Assembly (NCBI GenBank): GCA_018710885.1
Contig: DVJA01000022.1
Location: 1 to 29,258 of the forward strand
Direction of reading: 5' to 3'
DNA: 29,258 bases
Origin: Scatomorpha merdigallinarum
Lineage (GTDB): Bacteria; Bacillota; Clostridia; Oscillospirales; Oscillospiraceae
Shown here piece after piece: positions 22,990 to 29,258 of this stretch. The notes below the pieces were generated by a model. The model saw nothing but the letters and a program-made list of their open reading frames with translations. It searched no databases and was not told the origin of the DNA. A program made the position numbers and the translations under genes. Every line of letters starts with the position of its first letter. Positions within the stretch are counted from its first letter, which is position 1.

Positions 22990-23095
22990 CCAATGAGGGA
23001 GTAGCAAGCACGCTTGTGTAGCAAGTCAACATACTGGCCTATTGGTCTGGCTTGTTTTAAATTGCGAGACTCATGTACGTCTGTTGCTGTACATG
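22990..23095 (+). promoter_or_regulatory. yybP-ykoY manganese riboswitch
   Basis: The conserved core is readable: GGGAGTAGC (22997-23005), AAGTCAACATACTGG (23023-23037) and GCGAGAC (23064-23070). P1 pairs 22993-22997 with 23070-23074. The downstream hairpin catgtac/gtacatg (23072-23078 with 23089-23095) uses three of the P1 bases, so P1 and this hairpin exclude each other, a simple Mn2+-controlled switch. A CCTTTT follows the hairpin. The location directly upstream of mntP agrees with the known role of this class in turning on manganese export. Confidence 0.9.
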
Positions 23096-23115
23096 TGGCC
23101 TTTTCCTCGATTTTA

Positions 23116-23150
23116 ACCGGGTGCAGCCGACAGGCGCGCCCGGTGTTTTT
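23116..23150 (+). terminator. Intrinsic terminator in the mntP leader
   Basis: A 9-bp stem (accgggtgc 23116-23124 / gcgcccggt 23136-23144, one T-G wobble) is followed by GTTTTT. It lies between the riboswitch and the mntP ribosome site, so it is probably part of the regulatory switch. Confidence 0.75.
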
Positions 23151-23182
23151 GTTATACGAGTACGCTTGGAGGCAAAAGAGAG

Positions 23183-23770
23183 ATGGAATGGAGCTTAGGG
23201 TTTGTGTTCAACAGCGTCATGCTGGGCGCGGGGCTGGCTATGGATGCCTTTTCAGTGTCGCTGGCCAACGGCATGAACTGTCCATGTATGAAGCGGAGCA
23301 GGGCGCTGCTGATAGCCGGCGTGTTTGCCGTTTTCCAGTGTGCTATGCCGCTTATAGGTTGGGTATGTATACACACGGTCGTACAGTATTTCCAGGCCTT
23401 TGAGAAATTGATACCCTGGATAGCTCTCGTGCTGCTGTGCTTTATAGGCGGCAAGATGCTGATAGAGGGCATTCGCAACCGCGGCGGCTGTGAGTCGGAG
23501 GACGCTGGGTTAGGGATTGGCGCGCTCATGGTCCAGGGCATTGCAACGAGCATTGATGCGCTCTCTGTAGGCTTCACCATCGCCGAGTACGGCGCGCTCA
23601 TGGCCGTGGCTGCCGCGCTCATCATAGCCGTTGTGACCTTTGTTATCTGCACGGCCGGCGTGCTCATCGGCCAGAAGTTCGGCACCCGCCTTTCAAACAA
23701 AGCGCAGATACTGGGCGGCGTGATACTTATAGTCATAGGCATCGAGATTTTTGTGACGGGCATTATTTAA
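23183..23770 (+). CDS. mntP: Manganese efflux pump MntP
   Basis: This 195-residue membrane protein has about six helices and an internal repeat, each half with the MntP aspartate motif: AMDAFSVSLANG near residues 19-30 and TSIDALSVGFTIAEY in the second half. MntP exports Mn2+ across the cytoplasmic membrane. The ATG follows a GGAGG placed ten bases upstream. The upstream Mn2+ riboswitch supports the assignment independently. Confidence 0.95.
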   Translation: MEWSLGFVFNSVMLGAGLAMDAFSVSLANGMNCPCMKRSRALLIAGVFAVFQCAMPLIGWVCIHTVVQYFQAFEKLIPWIALVLLCFIGGKMLIEGIRNRGGCESEDAGLGIGALMVQGIATSIDALSVGFTIAEYGALMAVAAALIIAVVTFVICTAGVLIGQKFGTRLSNKAQILGGVILIVIGIEIFVTGII

Positions 23771-23801
23771 CAAAACGCAAACAATTCAATAGCAATTCTT
23801 C

Positions 23802-23857
23802 AAAACCTCCGGACTATGCTTTCACACGTAAAGAGAAAACAAAGTACCGGAGGTTTT
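23802..23857 (+). promoter_or_regulatory. Perfect inverted repeat hiding the next gene's ribosome site
   Basis: aaaacctccgg (23802-23812) and ccggaggtttt (23847-23857) are perfect complements around a 34-base loop. The second arm contains the GGAGG of the gene starting at 23862, so folding would block translation. It ends in TTTT, so a role as the mntP terminator is also possible. Confidence 0.6.
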
Positions 23858-23861
23858 GATT

Positions 23862-24230
23862 ATGAAAAAGAAAGACTTTGTAACGCTGATACTCAGCACG
23901 GTGGGCGGCATCCTCTTCGCTCTAGGCATGTGCATGGCCCTGCTGCCCGAGTGGAACGCCTTCACGCCCGGCGTAGTCGTCGGAGCTGTCGGCGCCGTTA
24001 TCCTGCTCGTGATGGTCATGGTGCGCCGCAAGATGAGCGGCAAGCCCGCCATCGTCTTCAACGGCCGTGCAATCGCCATAACGCTGCTCGGCGTCGCGGG
24101 CGCCATAATCCTTGGCGTAGGCATGTGCATGACCATGATCTGGGACATGATGGTCGCCGGTATCGTGGTGGGCATCGTGGGCATCATAGCTCTGCTGTGC
24201 CTCATCCCGGCCATCAAGGGACTTAAGTGA
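23862..24230 (+). CDS. Small membrane protein with duplicated GMC two-helix module
   Basis: This 122-residue protein has four membrane helices in two halves. Each half shows the same pattern: a helix ending LGMCM (residues 21-25) or VGMCM (86-90), a short Trp-containing loop, then a helix starting (P/A)G(V/I)VVG-VG (37-44 and 100-107). The halves look like an internal duplication, and a third copy lies in the protein at 27243. Function is unknown. Start ATG 23862 has GGAGG inside the inverted repeat just upstream. It is followed 18 bases later by the 11-residue-repeat gene. Confidence 0.75.
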   Translation: MKKKDFVTLILSTVGGILFALGMCMALLPEWNAFTPGVVVGAVGAVILLVMVMVRRKMSGKPAIVFNGRAIAITLLGVAGAIILGVGMCMTMIWDMMVAGIVVGIVGIIALLCLIPAIKGLK

Positions 24231-24248
24231 TTTTGAGGAGGAATAACA

Positions 24249-24503
24249 ATGTCTGAGTTTGAAAAGACCAACGAGAAGATAGCCGAAGGCGCGGTCAAAG
24301 GCTATAAGAACATAGAAACCGGCGTAGTCAAGGGCTATAAGGCCATAGAGAACGGCGTGGTCGGAGGCTATAAGAAGATAGAGAACGGCGCTGTCGAGGG
24401 CTTCAACAAGGTCAGCGACAAGTTTGTGGAGAAGCTCTTCGCCCGCGAGGGCGAAACCGTTGAGCAGGCCAAGGAGCGCCTGGCCGGCCAAGCAAAAAAG
24501 TGA
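24249..24503 (+). CDS. Small protein of tandem 11-residue amphipathic repeats
   Basis: This 84-residue protein contains four tandem 11-residue repeats (residues 14-57): GAVKGYKNIET, GVVKGYKAIEN, GVVGGYKKIEN, GAVEGFNKVSD. The repeat is also visible in DNA as four 33-base units (24288-24419). The pattern G-x-V-x-G-Y-K-x-I-E-x suggests a long amphipathic helix like LEA or membrane-surface proteins. A C-terminal part (EGETVEQAKERLAG) follows. There is no signal peptide. The ATG has GAGGAGG. Similar short proteins occur in Firmicutes without known function. It may associate with the membrane protein encoded just before it. Confidence 0.8.
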   Translation: MSEFEKTNEKIAEGAVKGYKNIETGVVKGYKAIENGVVGGYKKIENGAVEGFNKVSDKFVEKLFAREGETVEQAKERLAGQAKK

Positions 24504-24507
24504 GAGC

Positions 24508-24549
24508 AGAGCTGCCCGGCGTTGACAAAACGCCGGGCGGCTCTATAAA
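24508..24549 (+). promoter_or_regulatory. Terminator-like hairpin with embedded promoter for the 24635 operon
   Basis: A 16-bp stem (24508-24523 with 24529-24544, including one T-G wobble) follows the repeat-protein gene but lacks a T-run. The same DNA carries TTGACA (24522-24527), a 16-base spacer and TATAAA (24544-24549), a strong promoter for the next two-component operon. The end of one unit and the start of the next thus share bases. The leader also has an inverted repeat aacac-aagc-gtgtt near 24583-24597. Confidence 0.6.
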
Positions 24550-24634
24550 ATATCCCTGTCAGGGCAGAGAGTAAACATTTCTTTAACACAAGCGTGTTTT
24601 AATATACGCGTACAGAGGAAAGGGAGGCTTGCGC

Positions 24635-25309
24635 ATGTTCAAGCTGCTGGTTGTTGAGGACGACAGGGAATTGAACAAGACGGTCTGCACGTATCTCGGG
24701 CAGAACGGATACGACGCGCTGGGCTGCCTTGGCGCGGACGAGGCGTATGACGCCATGTACGGCGGTGAGGTGTTCGACCTCATTATATCGGACATCATGA
24801 TGCCGGGCACGGACGGCTTCGAGTTCGCCAAGACAGTGCGCGAGCTCGACGAGGACATCCCCATACTGTTCATGACTGCGCGCGACGACTTTGCCAGCAA
24901 GCAGCGCGGATTCAGGGCGGGCATAGACGACTACATGGTGAAGCCCGTGGACCTCGACGAGCTGCTGCTGAGAATAGAGGCCCTGCTGCGGCGCTCGAAG
25001 ATAGCCCATGCGCGGCGCATTGAAATAGGCTCGCTCATACTCGACGCGGACGAGCACACGGCCTACGTAGACGGCGAGGAAGTGCCGCTCACGGTGCGGG
25101 AGTTCAACATAGTCTACAAGCTCCTGAGCTACCCCAAAAAGACATTCACCCGCAGCCAGCTCATGGACGAGTTCTGGGACGGCGACACCACCTCCGGACT
25201 GCGCACCGTGGACGTGTATATCACCAAGCTCCGCAGCAAGTTCGCCGGATGTGAGGACTTTGAGATAGTGACGGTACACGGCCTGGGATATAAGGCGGTG
25301 CTGAAATGA
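24635..25309 (+). CDS. OmpR/PhoB-family response regulator
   Basis: This 224-residue protein has receiver residues E8-D9-D10, phospho-acceptor D53 (IISDIMMPG), and T/K in FMTARD and MVKPVD, then a winged helix with the expected ending FEIVTVHGLGYKAVLK. It is intact, unlike the regulator at 929. Start ATG 24635 is seven bases from GGGAGG. Its stop overlaps the kinase start (ATGA). It is likely phosphorylated by that kinase and may control the nearby membrane-protein genes. Confidence 0.94.
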   Translation: MFKLLVVEDDRELNKTVCTYLGQNGYDALGCLGADEAYDAMYGGEVFDLIISDIMMPGTDGFEFAKTVRELDEDIPILFMTARDDFASKQRGFRAGIDDYMVKPVDLDELLLRIEALLRRSKIAHARRIEIGSLILDADEHTAYVDGEEVPLTVREFNIVYKLLSYPKKTFTRSQLMDEFWDGDTTSGLRTVDVYITKLRSKFAGCEDFEIVTVHGLGYKAVLK

Positions 25310-26373
25310 AACAGGTGCGCTGGCTATACCTGCTGCGGCGTTATCTCCTGTTTTTCGCCATCGTGACCTTCGTTATCAGCTGCAGCATGATGCTGTTTTT
25401 GAACACGGTCACGAGAGCTACGGGCATAGAGTTCACCGAGGAGTATGTAAGCGATGCGGCCAAGGCTACGGCTGTGAACATTCTGCTGCTGTCGGCCTTG
25501 CTCACGGTAATAGACGCATTGCGCCGCTATTTCTTTGTTACGCGGCCTGTGCGCAGGATAGTTAAGGCTGCGGAACAGATGGCCTCTGGCGACTTCTCAA
25601 CCCGTGTGCCGGAGATGTACGGCATCGACGGCTTTGACGAGATAGCGCGCTGCTTCAACGCCCTTGCCGAAGAGCTTTCAGGCACTGAGACCCTTCGCAC
25701 GGACTTCATCGCCAACGTCTCGCACGAGCTCAAGACTCCGCTGGCCGTCATACAGAACTACGGCACCATGCTCCAGAAGCCAGGTCTTTCCGAAGAGAAG
25801 CGCATCGAATACGCTAAAGCGGTTACAGACGCCTCGAGAAGGCTGGCCAGCCTGATAACCAACATCCTGAAGCTCAACAAGCTGGAGAACCAGAAGATTT
25901 TCCCCGCCGGGGAGCGCTACGACCTGGGCGAGCAGCTCAGCGAGTGCCTGCTCGGCTTTGAAGAAGCCTGGGAGGCAAAAAACCTCGACATGGAGATAGA
26001 GCTTGCCGAGGACGTGTGCGCGACCGCCGACAGGGAACTGTTGAGCCTGGTATGGAACAACCTCTTCTCCAACGCAATCAAGTTCACCGACGAGGGCGGC
26101 AAAGTGTCCATCACGCTCACAGCCGATGCAGAATGGGCCGTGGTGTGTGTCTCCGACACAGGCTGCGGCATGTCGCCTGAGGTCGGGCGCCACATCTTTG
26201 AAAAGTTCTATCAGGGCGACAGCTCCCGCGCCACACAGGGCAACGGCCTTGGCCTTGCGCTCGTAAAGCGGGTGATAGACCTGACCGGCGCCGAGATAAA
26301 CGTGACAAGCCAACCTGGTGTGGGCAGCACCTTCACTGTCAGGCTGCGGAGGGAAGCCGATGGAGAAGTTTAA
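25306..26373 (+). CDS. Membrane sensor histidine kinase
   Basis: This 355-residue protein has two membrane helices (about 12-33 and 55-72) with only about 20 residues outside, then a HAMP domain (RPVRRIVKAAEQMASGDF) and the H-box VSHELKTPLAVIQN with H140. The ATPase boxes are NNLFSNAIKF, DTGCGM, FEKFYQGD and GNGLGLALV. The very short outer loop suggests intramembrane sensing, common among kinases that respond to membrane or antibiotic stress. The stop overlaps the following membrane-protein gene by 14 bases. Confidence 0.93.
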   Translation: MKQVRWLYLLRRYLLFFAIVTFVISCSMMLFLNTVTRATGIEFTEEYVSDAAKATAVNILLLSALLTVIDALRRYFFVTRPVRRIVKAAEQMASGDFSTRVPEMYGIDGFDEIARCFNALAEELSGTETLRTDFIANVSHELKTPLAVIQNYGTMLQKPGLSEEKRIEYAKAVTDASRRLASLITNILKLNKLENQKIFPAGERYDLGEQLSECLLGFEEAWEAKNLDMEIELAEDVCATADRELLSLVWNNLFSNAIKFTDEGGKVSITLTADAEWAVVCVSDTGCGMSPEVGRHIFEKFYQGDSSRATQGNGLGLALVKRVIDLTGAEINVTSQPGVGSTFTVRLRREADGEV

Positions 26374-27250
26374 ACGCATAATAAGGCGCGTCTTCTGCCA
26401 CGGCGCGGCCACCGTAGCACTGTGTGTAATCGCGGCGACGGCGGCGCTGGTCTGGGCCTTTGCAGTGGCGCCGGAGGGGCATCCCCTCGTATATGCCGCC
26501 TATGTCTTTTCGGCCTACGCACTGGCCCTGCTCTGCGTGAACGTGGTCCCATTTGCGCGAAGGCTCAAAGCCTGGATGCAGGGCAACAGGTATGTCGGCC
26601 GCTATATGGCAGATATACCTTTCAAAGTGAGCGTCTCGCTCTTCGGCGCGCTGGGCATAAACCTGCTCTACACGCTGCTCAATGCGCTCTACGGCGCGAT
26701 GTATCACTCCTGGTGGTACGTAACGCTCTCGGCCTACTACTGCTTGCTCGCGGTTATACGTTTCCTGCTTATCAGATATGCGCACAGGCATGGCTTCGGC
26801 GAGTCTGCCGTGGGGGAGTGGAGGCGTTACCGGCTCTGCGGTATACTGCTCGTCCCGCTCGGCGTCGTGCTGGTAGGCATGGTGCTGCTGGTGATGAACT
26901 CCGAGGGCGGGTTCACCTACGCGGGCACGCTTATATTTGCGATGGCGGCGTACGCCTTTTACGCTATTACAATGGCGGTTATAAACGTCATAAAGTACCG
27001 CAAGTATAGAAGCCCCGTTATGAGCGCGGCGAGGGTTATGAGCCTCGCAAGCGCACTCGTGAGTATGCTCGCGCTTGAGGTCGCCATGCTCGAGCAGTTC
27101 GGCACGCAGGAAGAGGAAAACTTCAAATCAATCATGATAATTCTCTCCGGCTGCGCAGTGTTCGCGCTGCTCTTTGGCATGGGAGTATATATGATAATTC
27201 ACTCCACCCGCGCTTTGCGCCCGGAGGAAGGAGGCAGAGAAAATGTCTGA
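26360..27250 (+). CDS. Eight-helix integral membrane protein, unknown function
   Basis: This 296-residue protein shows about eight predicted membrane helices spread over the chain, a basic N-terminus (MEKFKRIIRRVF), and a short C-terminal tail. No transporter or enzyme motif is recognised. I recall similar proteins beside two-component systems in gut Firmicutes, but they have no assigned role. ATG 26360 has GGAGGGA and lies inside the kinase gene's end. Translational coupling suggests that it works with the kinase, for example as a partner sensor or target. Confidence 0.75.
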   Translation: MEKFKRIIRRVFCHGAATVALCVIAATAALVWAFAVAPEGHPLVYAAYVFSAYALALLCVNVVPFARRLKAWMQGNRYVGRYMADIPFKVSVSLFGALGINLLYTLLNALYGAMYHSWWYVTLSAYYCLLAVIRFLLIRYAHRHGFGESAVGEWRRYRLCGILLVPLGVVLVGMVLLVMNSEGGFTYAGTLIFAMAAYAFYAITMAVINVIKYRKYRSPVMSAARVMSLASALVSMLALEVAMLEQFGTQEEENFKSIMIILSGCAVFALLFGMGVYMIIHSTRALRPEEGGRENV

Positions 27251-27620
27251 AGAAAAGTTCAACTACAGCTACTCGGCGAAACAGAGCGCCGAAGTGGAAA
27301 AAATACGCAAGAAGTACGCGGAGCCCACTGAAAAAGAGGACAAGATGGAAAAGCTGCGCCGCCTGGACGCGAGCGCTTCAAAGCCGGGTATCATCACCGC
27401 GTGGTGCCTCGGCATAGCGGGCGCGCTGCTGCTGGGCGTGGGCATGTGCTGCACGATGGTTTGGGCAGACACGCTGTTTGTGCCGGGCATAGTCATAGGC
27501 GTCGTGGGCATAGTATGCGTGGCGGCGGCGCCGGCCGTCTATAAGCGCATAACTAAAAAGCGCCGCAAGAAACTGGCGCCTGAAATCCTGCGTCTGACGG
27601 ACGAATTGATGGATCGCTGA
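27243..27620 (+). CDS. Small membrane protein with one GMC two-helix module
   Basis: This 125-residue protein has a charged N-terminal half (FNYSYSAKQSAEVEKIRKKY, then EDKMEKLRRLD), two membrane helices around LGVGMCCTMVW and PGIVIGVVGI (residues 56-97), and a basic C-terminal helix (KRITKKRRKKLAPEILRL). The middle matches the two halves of the protein at 23862. Relatives are sometimes labelled dihydropteridine reductase in databases, which the sequence does not support. The start overlaps the previous gene by eight bases; it is the last gene of the operon. Confidence 0.78.
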   Translation: MSEEKFNYSYSAKQSAEVEKIRKKYAEPTEKEDKMEKLRRLDASASKPGIITAWCLGIAGALLLGVGMCCTMVWADTLFVPGIVIGVVGIVCVAAAPAVYKRITKKRRKKLAPEILRLTDELMDR

Positions 27621-27659
27621 GGAAAGCTTTATAAGCCGTATAAAGACGGCGTAATGGTG

Positions 27660-27696
27660 AAACAGCGCCCGGAAGCTCTGCTTCCGGGCGCTGTTT
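27660..27696. terminator. Strong bidirectional terminator
   Basis: A perfect 17-bp stem (27660-27676 with 27680-27696) has a 3-base loop, AAA at one end and TTTCTT after the other. It separates the two-component operon from the convergent MarR-GNAT gene. Confidence 0.88.
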
Positions 27697-27714
27697 CTTA
27701 GCGTGTTGCGCACA

Positions 27715-28671
27715 TTAACTGTCCACCTCGCTGGCCGGAGCTGCCAAGTCCATGGCAAGTTCCAGCTCAACAAGACCCTCTTTCCACGAATTGTTGGGCT
27801 TTTCGCTGACTTTTCTGAAGCCCGCTCTCTCATATAAACTGATGGCCTTTGTCAAGTCGCTGGTGGTATCCAGATAGATGCTTTTATATCCTTTCTCTTT
27901 GGCAAATTCAAGAGCGCAGGTCAAAAGCTTTTTGCCCAGCCCGATCCCTCTGTAAAGATGGTCGGTTAAAAACCAGCGCAGCTGCGCCCTTTCCCCGTGC
28001 CCGACTATTCCGATGCAGCCTACAATTTTCCCGTTGTGCTCTGCGCACCAGAGACGGTCCTGCTGAGGGTTGTAGTGCAGCAGAAACTGATAAAACGATT
28101 CTGCCACATACGCCTCAAAAGAGGACATGTAGTTGTACTCTTCCCTGTAGATTTTCCCGTGCATGTAAGTAATATACCCGGCGTCTCCGGGCTTGATTTC
28201 AGTGCGAATGGTGATGTCCGAGGCTTTGACTTCGCTGCCGCCGGTCAGAATAGTTTCAACAGAGGTCATGTCTTTTACAAGCTCTTCTTTTTCCGAATCC
28301 GTCAGCGGCCTGATCATATTGGCTATTTGCTCGTCTGAAAGCCGGTTTAGCGTACTAATCTTGTCTTTCCCACTGCCGGTCAGCAAAAGCTCAATGGCCC
28401 GCCCGTCCTCGGACGAGGGCTTTTTCTCTATCAAGCTCATATTTTCCAGCTTCTTGAGTATGCGGCTCAAATACCCGGCGTCAATGCAAAGTATGCCGGA
28501 CAGCATTTTGAATGTGCAGTTCGGCGTCTTTTCTATCTCGTACAACACCCGTACCTCAGATAAAGACAAATCGCTCTCCAGAATATGCTGATCGAGCAGC
28601 CCCAGAACGTTCGTATAGTATCTGTTAAAGTTTCTGATGACCCTGACCTGATTTTGCGTTCTCTGAATCAC
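27715..28671 (-). CDS. MarR regulator fused to GNAT acetyltransferase
   Basis: This 318-residue protein has a MarR winged helix (about 1-145: SLSEVRVLYEIEK, GYLSRILKKLENMSLIEKKPSSEDGRA) followed by a GNAT domain (about 150-310) with acetyl-CoA loop RGIGLGKKLL (241-250) and SLYERAGFRKVSE. The fusion is a known family in Clostridia; the acetylated substrate is unknown and may also be the regulatory ligand route. Start GTG 28671 is chosen because GAGGAGG lies eight bases upstream; in-frame starts at 28704 and 28731 have no ribosome site. A palindrome in its promoter region suggests autoregulation. Confidence 0.9.
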   Translation of the reverse strand: MIQRTQNQVRVIRNFNRYYTNVLGLLDQHILESDLSLSEVRVLYEIEKTPNCTFKMLSGILCIDAGYLSRILKKLENMSLIEKKPSSEDGRAIELLLTGSGKDKISTLNRLSDEQIANMIRPLTDSEKEELVKDMTSVETILTGGSEVKASDITIRTEIKPGDAGYITYMHGKIYREEYNYMSSFEAYVAESFYQFLLHYNPQQDRLWCAEHNGKIVGCIGIVGHGERAQLRWFLTDHLYRGIGLGKKLLTCALEFAKEKGYKSIYLDTTSDLTKAISLYERAGFRKVSEKPNNSWKEGLVELELAMDLAAPASEVDS

Positions 28672-28733
28672 AGAAAAAACCTCCTCAAAGCTTTCTGTGA
28701 ACATGACAGTGCATTTATTTGCTTTTGTCAATT

Positions 28734-28760
28734 ATATTGTTTGCTAAAAGCAAATAATAT
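28734..28760 (-). promoter_or_regulatory. MarR-type palindrome and -10 of the MarR-GNAT gene
   Basis: tttgct-aaa-agcaaa (28740-28754) is a perfect palindrome that extends to 28734-28760 with one mismatched pair. On the minus strand TATAAT (28739-28734) lies at its edge as a perfect -10, with a poor -35. Binding of the MarR domain here would shut its own promoter. Confidence 0.6.
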
Positions 28761-28795
28761 TTGTTCGACCGGCACGCAGGCGCTGACGTGCGCAC

Positions 28796-29258
28796 TCAAC
28801 CGTTCAGGAAGCGCTCTACCTTTTCGCCGTCGTGGAGGCCCTTTTGGTAGAGGAGGTCCAGGGCGGCCTTGTCGCGGGTGAGCGTATCCACGCCGCAGGT
28901 GTCGTCGGGCGAGACGATGAGCGCCCGGCCCTCTATGGCGTAGCGCTGCGCCAGGTACACTCCGGCGTTATACATGGACGCGCGCTGCCTGAGCGCGTGG
29001 GCTGCGGCGGGGTATTTGCGTTGTATGCCGGCGGTCAGCTTCTCGTCCTTGACCGGCGAGCGGGGTACACCCTCGGGCTTGGTGAGCAGCACAACCACGC
29101 GGTCGCAGCCGAGTTCGAAGGCCTTGACCACCGGAACCGGATCGCCCAGGGCGCCGTCGTAGTAGAACCGGCCCTGCACGGGGTAGGGTTTACAGACGAA
29201 GGGTATGGAGGACGAGGCCTTGAGCACGTCGTAGTTGTCCTGAGTGATATCGCTCTTG
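28796..29258 (-). CDS. Patatin-like phospholipase, C-terminal part (5' end outside window)
   Basis: The frame is open to the window edge and ends at TGA 28796-28798, giving about 153 residues. It contains LKASSSIPFVCKP and YYDGALGDPVPV, the oxyanion-side segment and the catalytic aspartate motif DG(A/G) of patatin-like esterases, followed by GCDRVVVLLTKP. The catalytic serine (GxSxG) would lie upstream, outside the window. The family hydrolyses acyl esters of lipids. A GTG at 29227 is in frame but lies inside the domain and is not a real start. Confidence 0.85.
   Translation of the reverse strand, partial: KSDITQDNYDVLKASSSIPFVCKPYPVQGRFYYDGALGDPVPVVKAFELGCDRVVVLLTKPEGVPRSPVKDEKLTAGIQRKYPAAAHALRQRASMYNAGVYLAQRYAIEGRALIVSPDDTCGVDTLTRDKAALDLLYQKGLHDGEKVERFLNG

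Overview
The window is chromosomal DNA from a GC-rich Gram-positive anaerobe, most likely a gut member of the Clostridia (Oscillospiraceae or Christensenellales-like). The evidence is strong AGGAGG-type ribosome binding sites, DUF951, HxlR and MarR-GNAT regulators, a yybP-ykoY manganese riboswitch, ferredoxin-linked flavoproteins, a class M sirtuin with a zinc macrodomain, and AUA-rich isoleucine codon use in a high-GC genome. No tRNA, rRNA, CRISPR array or prophage was seen.

Layout. 1-322 is the end of an IS3-family element, cut by the window edge and carrying a nonsense codon in its first ORF. 480-2732 is a small secreted protein followed by an OmpR-type response regulator and a histidine kinase; the regulator has a one-base frameshift near its C-terminus. 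2820-3332 is a nitroreductase on the minus strand. 3655-11783 is a complete arginine pathway cluster, argG-argH-argC-argJ-argB-argD-argF, which starts at a promoter overlapping an ARG box and ends at a strong terminator. 11784-12054 is a structured, gene-free stretch that may be a dispersed repeat. 12055-13814 (minus) holds a divergent peptide deformylase, a small P-loop kinase and an AIM24/TIGR00266 protein. 13893-17009 holds a LexA/cI-like S24 repressor, endonuclease III (minus), RarA, DUF951 and a Cys-rich small protein.

17042-22473 (minus) is a tight six-gene run: ferredoxin-nitroreductase, FMN-split-barrel/ferredoxin, permease fused to a substrate-binding domain, ABC ATPase, zinc macrodomain, and SirTM sirtuin. 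An HxlR regulator is divergent from it, with a palindromic operator between the two. This is the most interesting part of the window: it appears to join redox flavoproteins, uptake of a betaine- or ergothioneine-like compound, and reversible protein ADP-ribosylation in one transcription unit.

22945-27696 (plus) holds a Mn2+ riboswitch with the MntP manganese exporter, a membrane protein with an internally duplicated 'GMC' two-helix module, a protein of 11-residue repeats, a second two-component system, an eight-helix membrane protein, and a further protein with one GMC module. The window closes on the minus strand with a MarR-GNAT fusion and the C-terminal part of a patatin-like phospholipase that runs off the edge.

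All assignments come from reading motifs and gene context. No database search was run.
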